DNA from: Listeria ivanovii subsp. ivanovii
Lineage (GTDB): Bacteria; Bacillota; Bacilli; Lactobacillales; Listeriaceae
Length of the DNA stretch: 64,000 nt
Reading direction: 5' to 3'
NCBI RefSeq assembly: GCF_900187025.1
Contig: NZ_LT906478.1
Span: 62,001-126,000, forward strand
Shown here: piece after piece, positions 57,130-64,000 of the stretch
How the letters are laid out: each line of letters starts with the position of its first letter
How positions within the stretch are numbered: the first letter of the stretch is position 1
Translations under genes and position numbers: made by a program
The notes under the pieces: generated by a model
What the model was told of the DNA's origin: nothing
The model's input: the letters and a program-made list of their open reading frames with translations, nothing else
Databases searched by the model: none

Positions 57130-57305
57130 TACTTTCGTGATATTTTGAGAAGTTGATTTTTCAGTAATATAAAGGTAAGGAATTTGTCCAGTATGCGGAT
57201 GACAATAAAAGCTGCAGCAGAATAAGGGTGCACCGCTGTTCTGATCAATACATGTGTTTAATTCAGAAGTTTGCTTTTTAATGTAATCAAAAAAGGGGGG
57301 GTTCC
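57130..57305 (+). other. Deletion scar of the monocin structural module
   Basis: 176 bp connect lmaC directly to the holin gene. In monocin-bearing Listeria this interval holds lmaB, lmaA and the tail, tape-measure and baseplate genes (many kilobases). Only short broken coding pieces are visible (for example MRMTIKAAAE then stop at ~57193-57225). The last bases include an unusual G7 run where the holin ribosome-binding site should be. Confidence 0.7.
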
Positions 57306-57728
57306 ATGGAAGTCATACTAAAAGTTGGGATACTGGGATTTGGTGCGGCGTTTGGATACTTATTTGGGGAAGTGGATCTGTTGGTAAAAGTGCTTGTATG
57401 CTTTATTGTAGCTGATTATATTTCTGGGCTACTCGCTTCAGGATATCAAGGGAAACTAAATAGTAAAATGGGTTTCAAAGGAATCGCAAAAAAGATTGCT
57501 ATCTTAATTTTAGTAGCTATTGCGCACCAAATAGACTTGATTCTAGGAACGTATAATTCAACTCGTGATGCTGTTATCTTTTTCTATTTGGCAAATGAGC
57601 TGATTTCTATATTGGAAAACTTCATACGAATGGAAATGAAAGTGCCAGAAGTTTTGAAAAATTTAATTTCGATTTTTGATTCGAAAGCAGGTAAGGAGGA
57701 AAAGAAAAATAACGAAAATATGAATTGA
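57306..57728 (+). CDS. Phage-type holin (toxin secretion/phage lysis family)
   Basis: 140 residues, three hydrophobic segments (ILGFGAAFGYLFG, VLVCFIVADYISGLLASG, AILILVAIAHQIDLIL) and the family signature GFKGIAKKI, then STRDAVIFFYLANELISILEN. The charged C terminus is typical. Holins open the membrane for endolysin release; this one normally precedes the monocin amidase. The ribosome-binding region is a G7 run (57295-57301), possibly weaker than a normal AGGAGG. Confidence 0.85.
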   Translation: MEVILKVGILGFGAAFGYLFGEVDLLVKVLVCFIVADYISGLLASGYQGKLNSKMGFKGIAKKIAILILVAIAHQIDLILGTYNSTRDAVIFFYLANELISILENFIRMEMKVPEVLKNLISIFDSKAGKEEKKNNENMN

Positions 57729-58437
57729 TGTAGGTCATGGCGGTAAAGATTCTGGTGCAATGGGAAACGGACTTGTGGAGAAAAATTGGGTGCTGGCTGT
57801 TGCGAAGTTGTTGCAAACTGAACTGATGAATGCTGGCTTTGAAGTGGGGATGACAAGAACGGATGATACTTTTTATGAATTAAGTAAACGAGCGCAAAGA
57901 GCAAATAGCTTTAAAGCAAATTTATTTATCTCAATCCACTTCAATGCAGGTGGTGGTATGGGATATGAAGATTACATTTTCACCTCAACACCAGAACGAA
58001 CTGAAGAAATCCAAAAAATAATTCATAAAAAAGTGATCGCAAAAGTTTCTAAACATGGAATGCGTGACCGAGGAATGAAAAAAGCGAATTTTGCAGTTTT
58101 ACGAGAAACGGCTATGGATGCCATTTTATTAGAGGCGGGTTTTTGTGATAGTAGTGATGCGGTGATTCTCAAAACGAGTGCATATCAGAAAGATTTTTGC
58201 TTAGGGATTGTGGAAGCTGTGAAAGAAATCTTTGACGTTACAGTAACCAAATTTCGAGCAGGAAAATATTCAACAAGCTATGATGCGATTTCAGGTGGAA
58301 ATCTAAAAGGCTATTTACCGGCTGGGACAAACGTTTTTGTTTATAAAGAATTAGCAAAAACAATTAATTTAACAATGGCTAAAGGTGTCCCTGGAAGTTG
58401 GGTTTTGAAAACCGAAGTGAATACTGGGAAAAGATAA
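57709..58437 (+). pseudogene. Monocin N-acetylmuramoyl-L-alanine amidase, start region destroyed
   Basis: After AAGGAGG at 57693-57699 the expected frame reads ATA ACG AAA ATA TGA ATT GAT GTA GGT CAT: no ATG at the right distance, and a TGA (57721-57723) where the family has Trp or a hydrophobic residue before IDVGHGGKDSGA. That segment holds the first zinc His. The first in-frame ATG (57760) lies beyond it. The rest is intact: second zinc ligand region VEKNWV, third in ISIHFNAGG, catalytic Glu in AILLEAGFCD, then a small C-terminal domain. A protein from 57760 would lack a zinc ligand, so the amidase is almost surely dead. Confidence 0.75.
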
Positions 58438-58471
58438 AAAAGGAGCGGCCAAATTTGGTCGCTCCTTTTTA
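58436..58471. terminator. Bidirectional terminator between amidase and 5'-nucleotidase genes
   Basis: AAAAAGGAGCGGCCAAA pairs with TTTGGTCGCTCCTTTTT (one G-T). Confidence 0.85.
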
Positions 58472-58474
58472 AAA

Positions 58475-60826
58475 TCAGTTTTTCTTCCGCAAAACATAAA
58501 GCGCAGTTGTTGTTAAAACTAACCCAAAAACTGTCGCAAGTCCTGCTGTATCACCAGTAGTTGGAAGGGTGGTACTTACCTTGCTTCCAGTAGTTGTTCC
58601 GTTTGGTGCTGATGTTGTTGGTGTTTCAGTTGTAGTTGTTCCGCCGTCAGTAGTTCCGGAACCATTATTGGTATTGCCGTTATTTGCGCCACCATTACTA
58701 CCATTTCCATTCCCTGTTCCGCTGTTATTACCATCCTCGTTATCAGGAGGTGTAGTTGCGGTTGCTTGCACGGTTGTTTGGAATGTGGTGCTGTAACCGT
58801 TCGCATCAGTGACAGTAGTTGTGAATTGGTCACCTTTTTTTAGGTCTAGAGAAGAAATATCTACAGAGAATTTACCATTTGCATCCGCTGTTGTGCTTGG
58901 TCCAGTGGCGCGTGCTAATTTGGCGTTTGTATCTGCTTTTTGAACACCAACCGTAGCGCCTGGTAAAGTAGTTCCTGTAAGCGTTTTGTCTTTTTCAGCT
59001 AGTTTGTTGATTTTTGTTGCGTCTTTAATTGCTTGGATTGCTGCAGCTTCGGTTTCTTTGTCGATATCAGCTTGGGATTTGTAAACTTTACGGCCTTCTT
59101 TTTGGGCAGTGATTACTTTTCCAGCAGCTTTTTGGTCTTTAATGTAGTTGATAAATGTTTCAGTATCTGGGTCAATGGCTGTAACTAGATTCGCTTTTTT
59201 GAATGCGGAAAATCCGTCGCCACCACCGAATAAGAAGTCATTAATCACGACTTTATATTTTTGGTCAGCTTTAAGTGGAGTTCCGTTTTCTGTTGTAACA
59301 CTAGCGACTTTGTATGCATGATCTAAGTCATCTGTATCGGTGAAAGTGTATTTTAGTCCAGATATTTGTAAAAAGTAAGTTTGGTTACTCAAATATTGTT
59401 GGTTCAGTGCTTCTAAAATATCTGCACCTGACATTTCAACGACTTGAAGAATGTTTCCAAATGGTTGGACAGCTTGTGCCGCACCCCAAGTAATTTCGTT
59501 TTGACTATTTGCAAGTCGAGTTGAAAGGTCAGCTCGAATTCCACCGTTGTTCGTCATCGCAAAGTCGACATCAGCTCCAGCTTTATTCGCCATATAGCGT
59601 TGTGCGTCAGTAATCATATTACCAAGTTCAGATTCTTTATCATCAATTGCTTTGTTGTCTAGATTTGTATCGCGGGAAATCACGTCTTTATTTGCAAGTC
59701 CGATAGTTTCGTTGATAACTCCTTCAATGCGGCTTTTCGCATCTTCAGTTACAGCTGTAATATCGGCATTTGGAGAGACGCTTCTCGTATTATATGTAAT
59801 TTTAGCATCTGGTGGTGAAACGAAATCGCCTGTTGTTTTATCAAGTTCGCCGGTTACATCGGAAAAAGCTTTACCGTTATTGTAACTTTGGACGATACGA
59901 GTTTTACCAACTAATCCGTTTGTGTATTGATGATTATGACCAGCTAGGACTAAATCGACGGAATTATTTGGGTCTAATTCGTTTGCTTTCGTTATCATAT
60001 TAGCAGCTTCCCCAGCTACATCTTGCTTTGTTCCAGTGTTTGGATTTCCAGTGGAAAGAGCTGGAACGTGAGATAAAACAACGATAGCATTTACGCCTTG
60101 TCCTCTAAGTTCAGCAGAGTATTTCACAATTGTTTCTGCTTCATCAAGGAAATCATAGTCTTTAATATGATTTGCCAGTACTAAATTAGGGATTTCGGTT
60201 GTAACGATACCGATGAAGCCAACTTTGACGCCATCAATTTCTTTTACATAATAAGGTGAAAATCCTTCTGCAACTGTGTTTGTCCCTTTATTAACAACAT
60301 TTGCGGCAACAATTTTCATATCGCTTTTAACGCGTGGATAAGCTTCCACAATTGGTCCGAATTTGCTTGTAGAAACCCCATCTAAAATTCGTTTGTATTC
60401 AGGTAAGCCTTCATCAAACTCATGATTCCCAAGTGTGCCGACTTCGAAGTTCATTTTTTGAAGGACTTTCATTGTTGGTTCGTCTTGAAGTAAACCAGAA
60501 ACGGCTGGGCTAGCACCGACCATATCACCCGCTTGGACACGAATGGCATTATCTGCTGTAGCATCAGGATTTGCTTGTAAAAATGAGCTAGTAGCATTAT
60601 CCAGGTTGGTTGCTAAATAGTCTGCTCCGCCTATTGGTGAGCCAGATGCATCTTTGGAGGCTGTTTCAAGCGCTCCGTGGAAATCATTTATTCCTAAAAT
60701 CTGGATAGGAACGGTATCCGCTGCTGCCTGTACTGAATTCCCAGTGAATGGTGCAGTTAGTCCGATTGTGAGCCCTGCTACGAGTAAAACATGTGTGGCT
60801 TTCTTGAAAAATTTGTTCACTTTCAC
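58475..60826 (-). CDS. Cell-wall-anchored 5'-nucleotidase / 2',3'-cyclic phosphodiesterase family protein
   Basis: 783 residues. Signal peptide of ~34 residues ending VQA-AA. Metallophosphatase domain with ILGINDFHGALE, QAGDMVGASP, TLGNHEFDEG, VLSHVPA and LAGHNHQYTNG (two-metal site); 5'-nucleotidase C-terminal domain with AMTNNGGIRAD and FGGGDGFSAF. A bacterial Ig-like segment and a Gly/Asn/Thr-rich spacer precede the sortase signal LPTTGDTAG, hydrophobic tail and RKKN. Such surface enzymes make adenosine and blunt immune cells. A CcpA site lies just upstream. Confidence 0.93.
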   Translation of the reverse strand: MKVNKFFKKATHVLLVAGLTIGLTAPFTGNSVQAAADTVPIQILGINDFHGALETASKDASGSPIGGADYLATNLDNATSSFLQANPDATADNAIRVQAGDMVGASPAVSGLLQDEPTMKVLQKMNFEVGTLGNHEFDEGLPEYKRILDGVSTSKFGPIVEAYPRVKSDMKIVAANVVNKGTNTVAEGFSPYYVKEIDGVKVGFIGIVTTEIPNLVLANHIKDYDFLDEAETIVKYSAELRGQGVNAIVVLSHVPALSTGNPNTGTKQDVAGEAANMITKANELDPNNSVDLVLAGHNHQYTNGLVGKTRIVQSYNNGKAFSDVTGELDKTTGDFVSPPDAKITYNTRSVSPNADITAVTEDAKSRIEGVINETIGLANKDVISRDTNLDNKAIDDKESELGNMITDAQRYMANKAGADVDFAMTNNGGIRADLSTRLANSQNEITWGAAQAVQPFGNILQVVEMSGADILEALNQQYLSNQTYFLQISGLKYTFTDTDDLDHAYKVASVTTENGTPLKADQKYKVVINDFLFGGGDGFSAFKKANLVTAIDPDTETFINYIKDQKAAGKVITAQKEGRKVYKSQADIDKETEAAAIQAIKDATKINKLAEKDKTLTGTTLPGATVGVQKADTNAKLARATGPSTTADANGKFSVDISSLDLKKGDQFTTTVTDANGYSTTFQTTVQATATTPPDNEDGNNSGTGNGNGSNGGANNGNTNNGSGTTDGGTTTTETPTTSAPNGTTTGSKVSTTLPTTGDTAGLATVFGLVLTTTALYVLRKKN

Positions 60827-60854
60827 ACTCTCCCTTTTTTCGCCAGTGGCAATT

Positions 60855-60868
60855 TGTAAGCGCTAACT
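60855..60868 (-). promoter_or_regulatory. cre site upstream of the 5'-nucleotidase gene
   Basis: TGTAAGCGCTAACT matches TGWAANCGNTNWCA except at the final base and is nearly palindromic. It lies 29 bp before the start codon, a roadblock-type position. Confidence 0.7.
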
Positions 60869-61010
60869 CATTGATGCCTATCTATAATAGTAGCAAAGTG
60901 AATTTGCCTTAGCAATAGGTAATGTAGCTTTTTTGTAAATGTTTTGATAATTTATTGCGATATTTTCATTTTAAATAAAAAAGGGTAAACTAGAGGAAAG
61001 GAGGGATGAG

Positions 61011-61760
61011 ATGGATATCTCTAGTACGGAGATTTGGGATGCAATCAGGAGAAAGAATTACTTATTATATTATCATCCAAAAGTGGATGCGAGAACAAAT
61101 GAAATTATTGGCTTTGAAGCGTTAGTTAGGTTGAAGACAACGACAGCAATTCTTGGACCAGGGGAGTTTTTTGGTGATATTGTCCTGTTGAATGCTACAC
61201 GAGAAATGCAAGATTTTGTCGCTGAAAAGGCAATCGAACAAATCAATCAGCTAGAGGGGCGCTTTTCGATTTCGATTAATATTCCAGCAGATTACTTAAC
61301 AAGTAGTAATTATATGCACTTTTTTTATGATTATATAAAACAACATCTAAAATATCCAGAGCAGTTGGAAATAGAGATTATCGAACGAGCAGAAATTACA
61401 GAACTTGAGATGGCGAATAGGAATTTACGAAAGATAAAAGACTTAGGTGTCAAAGTAAGCATGGATGATTTTGGGAAAGGTTATAGTTCGATGACTTATT
61501 TGCGCAGTCTGCCAATCGATATTATTAAAACAGATATGTCATTTATTGCTCTTTTAAAAACGGATAGGAGGCAACAGATTATTATTCAAGCGATTATTGA
61601 TTTGTGTCATGACTTAGGCGGGAAAATTGTGACAGAAGGCGTAGAAGATAAAGAACAAGTGGAAAAATTGCGAGAAATGAAAGTCGATTATTTTCAAGGG
61701 TTTTATTTTAGCCGCCCTTTGCCAATGGAAGAGCTTAAGAAGAAGTTTTCAATACAGTGA
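61011..61760 (+). CDS. pdeB: EAL-domain cyclic-di-GMP phosphodiesterase
   Basis: 249 residues, a single complete EAL domain. GFEALVRL (signature Glu), SINIPADYL (Asn), EIIERAEI (Glu), VSMDDFGKGYSS (Asp pair and loop 6), IIKTDMSFI (Lys) and TEGVEDKEQ (Glu) are all canonical, so it should hydrolyse c-di-GMP. Cytosolic, no sensor domain. I associate it with Listeria PdeB by position and its intact catalytic set. AAAGGAGGG site. c-di-GMP in Listeria controls exopolysaccharide production. Confidence 0.9.
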   Translation: MDISSTEIWDAIRRKNYLLYYHPKVDARTNEIIGFEALVRLKTTTAILGPGEFFGDIVLLNATREMQDFVAEKAIEQINQLEGRFSISINIPADYLTSSNYMHFFYDYIKQHLKYPEQLEIEIIERAEITELEMANRNLRKIKDLGVKVSMDDFGKGYSSMTYLRSLPIDIIKTDMSFIALLKTDRRQQIIIQAIIDLCHDLGGKIVTEGVEDKEQVEKLREMKVDYFQGFYFSRPLPMEELKKKFSIQ

Positions 61761-61774
61761 ACCGATGGCAATAA

Positions 61775-61827
61775 AAAATTGGTTGGTGTGAGTCTGGTAA
61801 TCTACCGAATTCACACCAACCAATTTC
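61775..61827. terminator. Bidirectional terminator between pdeB and the IMPDH paralogue
   Basis: AATTGGTTGGTGTGA pairs perfectly with TCACACCAACCAATT around a ~19-base loop, with A- and T-rich flanks. Confidence 0.9.
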
Positions 61828-61831
61828 GTTG

Positions 61832-63340
61832 TTATTTAATTAAATTATTGGAGGCATCTTTAACGACAACATCATGCGCGCCGCCTTCTACAATAGAAGT
61901 AGAGGAGACAAGCGTAATTTTTGCTTTTTGTTGAAGTTCAGGGATATTTAACGCCCCGCAATTGCACATCGTAGAACGAACTTTACTTAAGCTGATTGCT
62001 ACATTGTCTTTTAGTGAGCCGGCATAAGGAACATAAGAATCTACACCTTCTTCAAAGGAAAGCTTTTTATCGCCACCAAGATCATATCGTTGCCAGTTAC
62101 GTGCTCGGTTAGCTCCTTCTCCCCAATATTCTTTCATATAAGTGCCATTTAAATTCACTTTGTTTGTAGGGCTTTCATCAAAGCGAGAGAAGTAACGACC
62201 AAGCATGATGAAGTCAGCGCCCATTGCTAGAGCGAGTGTCATATGGTAGTCATAAACAATTCCGCCGTCAGAACAAATCGGAATATACACACCAGTTTCT
62301 TCAAAATATTCATCACGGGCTTTCGCAACATCGATTAAGGCAGTTGCTTGACCACGGCCGATTCCTTTTTGCTCACGCGTAATACAAATTGATCCACCAC
62401 CAACGCCAACTTTGACGAAATCTGCACCTGCATCAGCAAGGTAACGGAAACCATCACGGTCAACCACATTTCCAGCACCGACTTTGACTGAATCGCCGTA
62501 TTTGCCGCGAACATAGTCAAGTGTGCGTTTTTGCCATTCAGAGTAGCCTTCAGAGGAATCGATGCAAAGAATATCTGCACCAGCTTCCACCAGTGCGGGA
62601 ACGCGTTCTTCGTAGTCACGTGTGTTAATGCCAGCGCCAACAACATAACGTTTGGAAGCATCTAGCAGCTCTAATTTATTTTCTTTATTAGAATCATAAT
62701 CTTTGCGGAACACCATATGAACGAGGTGCTCATTATCATCAACAAGTGGTAAGGCATTTAATTTGTTGTCCCAAATAATGTTGTTCGCTTCTTTTAATGT
62801 AGTCGATTTATTTGCAGTAACCAATTTTTCAAAAGGAGTCATGAAATCTGCTACTTTTTCGTCAGGGCTCATACGTGTTACACGGTAGTCACGACTTGTT
62901 ACGATTCCAAGTAATTTACCATGTGCAGTGCCGTCTTCAGTGACTGCAACCGTAGAATGACCTGTTTTTTCTTTTAAATCAAGAATATCTTGCAAGGTTT
63001 TATCGGGGCTGATGTTGGAATCACTAATAACGAAGCCGGCTTTATGATTTTTAACACGTGAAACCATCGCTGCTTCACTTTCAATAGACTGTGAGCCGAA
63101 AATAAAGGATACGCCGCCTTCTGTAGCTAAGGCAATTCCCATGTTATCATCAGAAACAGCTTGCATAATCGCAGAAACAAGCGGAATATTCATCGTAATT
63201 GCGGATTCTTCCCCTTTTTTAAATTTCACAATCGGTGTTTTTAAGCTAACATTAGATGGTACACATTCAGCTGATGAGTAGCCTGGAACAAGCAAGAACT
63301 CACTAAATGTGCGGGACGGTTCTTCAAAATAAAATGCCAT
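61832..63340 (-). CDS. IMP dehydrogenase / GMP reductase family protein
   Basis: 502 residues from ATG 63340 ([12 protein letters not shown]), with AAGGAG 8 bp upstream; a GTG three codons earlier is less likely. Beta/alpha barrel with two CBS repeats inserted at about residues 90-220 ([30 protein letters not shown]). Catalytic Cys loop [13 protein letters not shown], phosphate-binding [12 protein letters not shown] and [13 protein letters not shown] are conserved. It oxidises IMP to XMP with NAD+, or acts on a related nucleotide. It differs enough from housekeeping GuaB that I regard it as a paralogue. Divergent from the 4Fe-4S-type gene. Confidence 0.85.
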   Translation of the reverse strand: MAFYFEEPSRTFSEFLLVPGYSSAECVPSNVSLKTPIVKFKKGEESAITMNIPLVSAIMQAVSDDNMGIALATEGGVSFIFGSQSIESEAAMVSRVKNHKAGFVISDSNISPDKTLQDILDLKEKTGHSTVAVTEDGTAHGKLLGIVTSRDYRVTRMSPDEKVADFMTPFEKLVTANKSTTLKEANNIIWDNKLNALPLVDDNEHLVHMVFRKDYDSNKENKLELLDASKRYVVGAGINTRDYEERVPALVEAGADILCIDSSEGYSEWQKRTLDYVRGKYGDSVKVGAGNVVDRDGFRYLADAGADFVKVGVGGGSICITREQKGIGRGQATALIDVAKARDEYFEETGVYIPICSDGGIVYDYHMTLALAMGADFIMLGRYFSRFDESPTNKVNLNGTYMKEYWGEGANRARNWQRYDLGGDKKLSFEEGVDSYVPYAGSLKDNVAISLSKVRSTMCNCGALNIPELQQKAKITLVSSTSIVEGGAHDVVVKDASNNLIK

Positions 63341-63452
63341 TATCTCCACTCCTTCTTCTATTTGTTTTTACATTTATAAAATACCTTTATTATTTCAAGA
63401 ACTGGCATGAAAGTCAATGATTGATAGAGATTATTTGTGGACAAGTATAAAC

Positions 63453-63479
63453 GTTTTCTTTTGCAGGCCAGGAGGAATA
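63453..63479 (+). promoter_or_regulatory. Candidate sigma-B promoter of the last operon
   Basis: GTTTTC, 15 bp spacer and GGAATA resemble the general stress sigma factor consensus GTTTAA-N13-15-GGGWAT. It would start transcription just upstream of the ribosome-binding site at ~63495. Confidence 0.5.
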
Positions 63480-63508
63480 TACTAAAAGAAGATAAAGGAG
63501 GTAAGCAT

Positions 63509-63742
63509 ATGAGTGAAGAAAAACTTATAGAACGCGGCTACCGCAAGTATCACGGGGAAGAAATAGATGTTTATTTTAACACAAACGTTTGCGCACATTC
63601 AGGTAATTGTGTAAAAGGTAACAAAGAACTATTTGATTTAGATAGAAAACCATGGATTATGCCAGATAAAGTATCAAAAGAAGAAGTAAAACGTGTCATT
63701 AATACTTGTCCAAGTGGAGCATTGCAATATATAGAGAAATAG
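63509..63742 (+). CDS. Small (4Fe-4S)-type mono-cluster protein, YjdI family
   Basis: 77 residues from ATG 63509 with AAAGGAGG upstream; an earlier in-frame ATG at 63437 lies in the promoter. VYFNTNVCAHSGNCVKGNKELF and INTCPSGALQYIEK carry three Cys in a CxxxxxC...CP arrangement, as in the YjdI family (divergent 4Fe-4S mono-cluster domain). The protein is likely an electron carrier or sensor. The next gene encodes a GNAT protein, the usual YjdI/YjdJ pairing. Quoted motif exceeds 20 residues only if joined; read as two parts. Confidence 0.82.
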   Translation: MSEEKLIERGYRKYHGEEIDVYFNTNVCAHSGNCVKGNKELFDLDRKPWIMPDKVSKEEVKRVINTCPSGALQYIEK

Positions 63743-63752
63743 GAGGGATAAA

Positions 63753-64000
63753 ATGGAATATAAAGAAGGTAAAAATAGAATTTATGCGGTAAATAATGAA
63801 GGTACTGAGGTTGGGGAGGTAACATTTGTCCCGACTGGTGAAAATATGTTTATTATCGACCATACAGGTGTGGATGATGCAGCACGAGGCCAAGGGATTG
63901 CGCAAGAACTAGTAAAGCGTGCTGTAGAAAAAGCGAAAACAGAAGGAAAGAAAATTATTCCGCTTTGTCCATTTGCTAAATCCGAGTTTTCGAAAAAGCC
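63753..64000 (+). CDS. GNAT-family N-acetyltransferase (YjdJ-like), cut by window end
   Basis: 82 codons are visible and the frame is open at the right edge. ATG 63753 has AGGAGGG upstream and follows the 4Fe-4S-type gene by 10 bp. MEYKEGKNRIYAVNNEG, TGVDDAARGQGIAQELVKRA (acetyl-CoA pyrophosphate loop) and KKIIPLCPFAKSEFSKK are typical of the short YjdJ-type GNAT family of ~95 residues, so only the last ~12 are missing. Substrate unknown. Confidence 0.85.
   Translation, partial: MEYKEGKNRIYAVNNEGTEVGEVTFVPTGENMFIIDHTGVDDAARGQGIAQELVKRAVEKAKTEGKKIIPLCPFAKSEFSKK

Overview
This 64 kb window is chromosomal DNA of a Listeria sensu stricto species: low GC, strong AGGAGG ribosome-binding sites, and a familiar Listeria gene order (type VII secretion genes, PEP-mutase-like protein and Ada, tRNA-Lys, mptACD mannose PTS, chitinase ChiB, an ABC pair, two EAL proteins, the monocin/lma locus, a 5'-nucleotidase and an IMP-dehydrogenase paralogue). 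A close InlC homologue lying beside tRNA-Lys, in tandem with another internalin and preceded by a PrfA-box-like promoter, points to a pathogenic lineage. I recall tandem small internalins from L. ivanovii, but L. monocytogenes or a relative cannot be excluded by reading alone.

Layout. 1-10,860: type VII secretion (T7SS) locus. It holds the 3' end of essA, esaB, an essB broken by a stop codon and a frameshift, an intact essC, then a substrate cassette of small helical/WXG partners, a toxin with a C-terminal TNT-type (NAD+ glycohydrolase) domain and a candidate immunity gene. An immunity-like remnant and a 128 bp fragment of essC follow. 10,986-14,696: housekeeping (ICL/PEPM protein, Ada, pentapeptide-repeat protein, 2-hydroxyacid dehydrogenase, tRNA-Lys). 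14,870-19,154: accessory island with a secreted metalloprotease, a membrane-anchored partner, a GW-module internalin and an InlC homologue. 19,200-32,798: a glycan/L-fucose island with a GntR regulator, ChbG-type deacetylase, EIICB, GH4 6-phospho-glycosidase, sortase-anchored GH95-like glycosidase (frameshifted), fuculose-phosphate aldolase, FGGY kinase, fucose mutarotase and fucose isomerase. 32,801-35,398: K+ channel, degraded sequence and an Rgg-like regulator.

35,434-38,376: mptACD with a sigma-54 promoter and upstream inverted repeats, then a ManO-like gene and a DUF2200 gene. 39,376-43,373: AraC regulator, beta-glucoside PTS and GH1 phospho-beta-glucosidase. 43,400-45,275: ArsR regulator with a perfect operator palindrome, monooxygenase, nitroreductase and a small membrane protein. 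45,316-47,850: chiB, preceded by an inverted repeat and a sigma-54-like element. 47,853-53,610: heterodimeric ABC exporter, AraC regulator and esterase. 53,673-55,048: EAL protein and Crp/Fnr regulator. 55,218-58,437: a collapsed monocin (phage-tail-like bacteriocin) locus in which metalloprotease antirepressor, CI-like repressor, operators, lmaD/lmaC and holin remain, the tail genes are gone, and the endolysin has lost its start. 58,475-64,000: LPXTG 5'-nucleotidase, active EAL phosphodiesterase, IMPDH paralogue, and a probable sigma-B operon of a 4Fe-4S-type protein and a GNAT protein cut by the window end.

Two themes run through the window. Several surface, antagonism and phage-derived systems are decaying while the regulators or the large ATPase next to them stay intact. 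Carbohydrate modules are stacked beside one another, each with its own regulator and CcpA, sigma-54 or GntR-type control elements.
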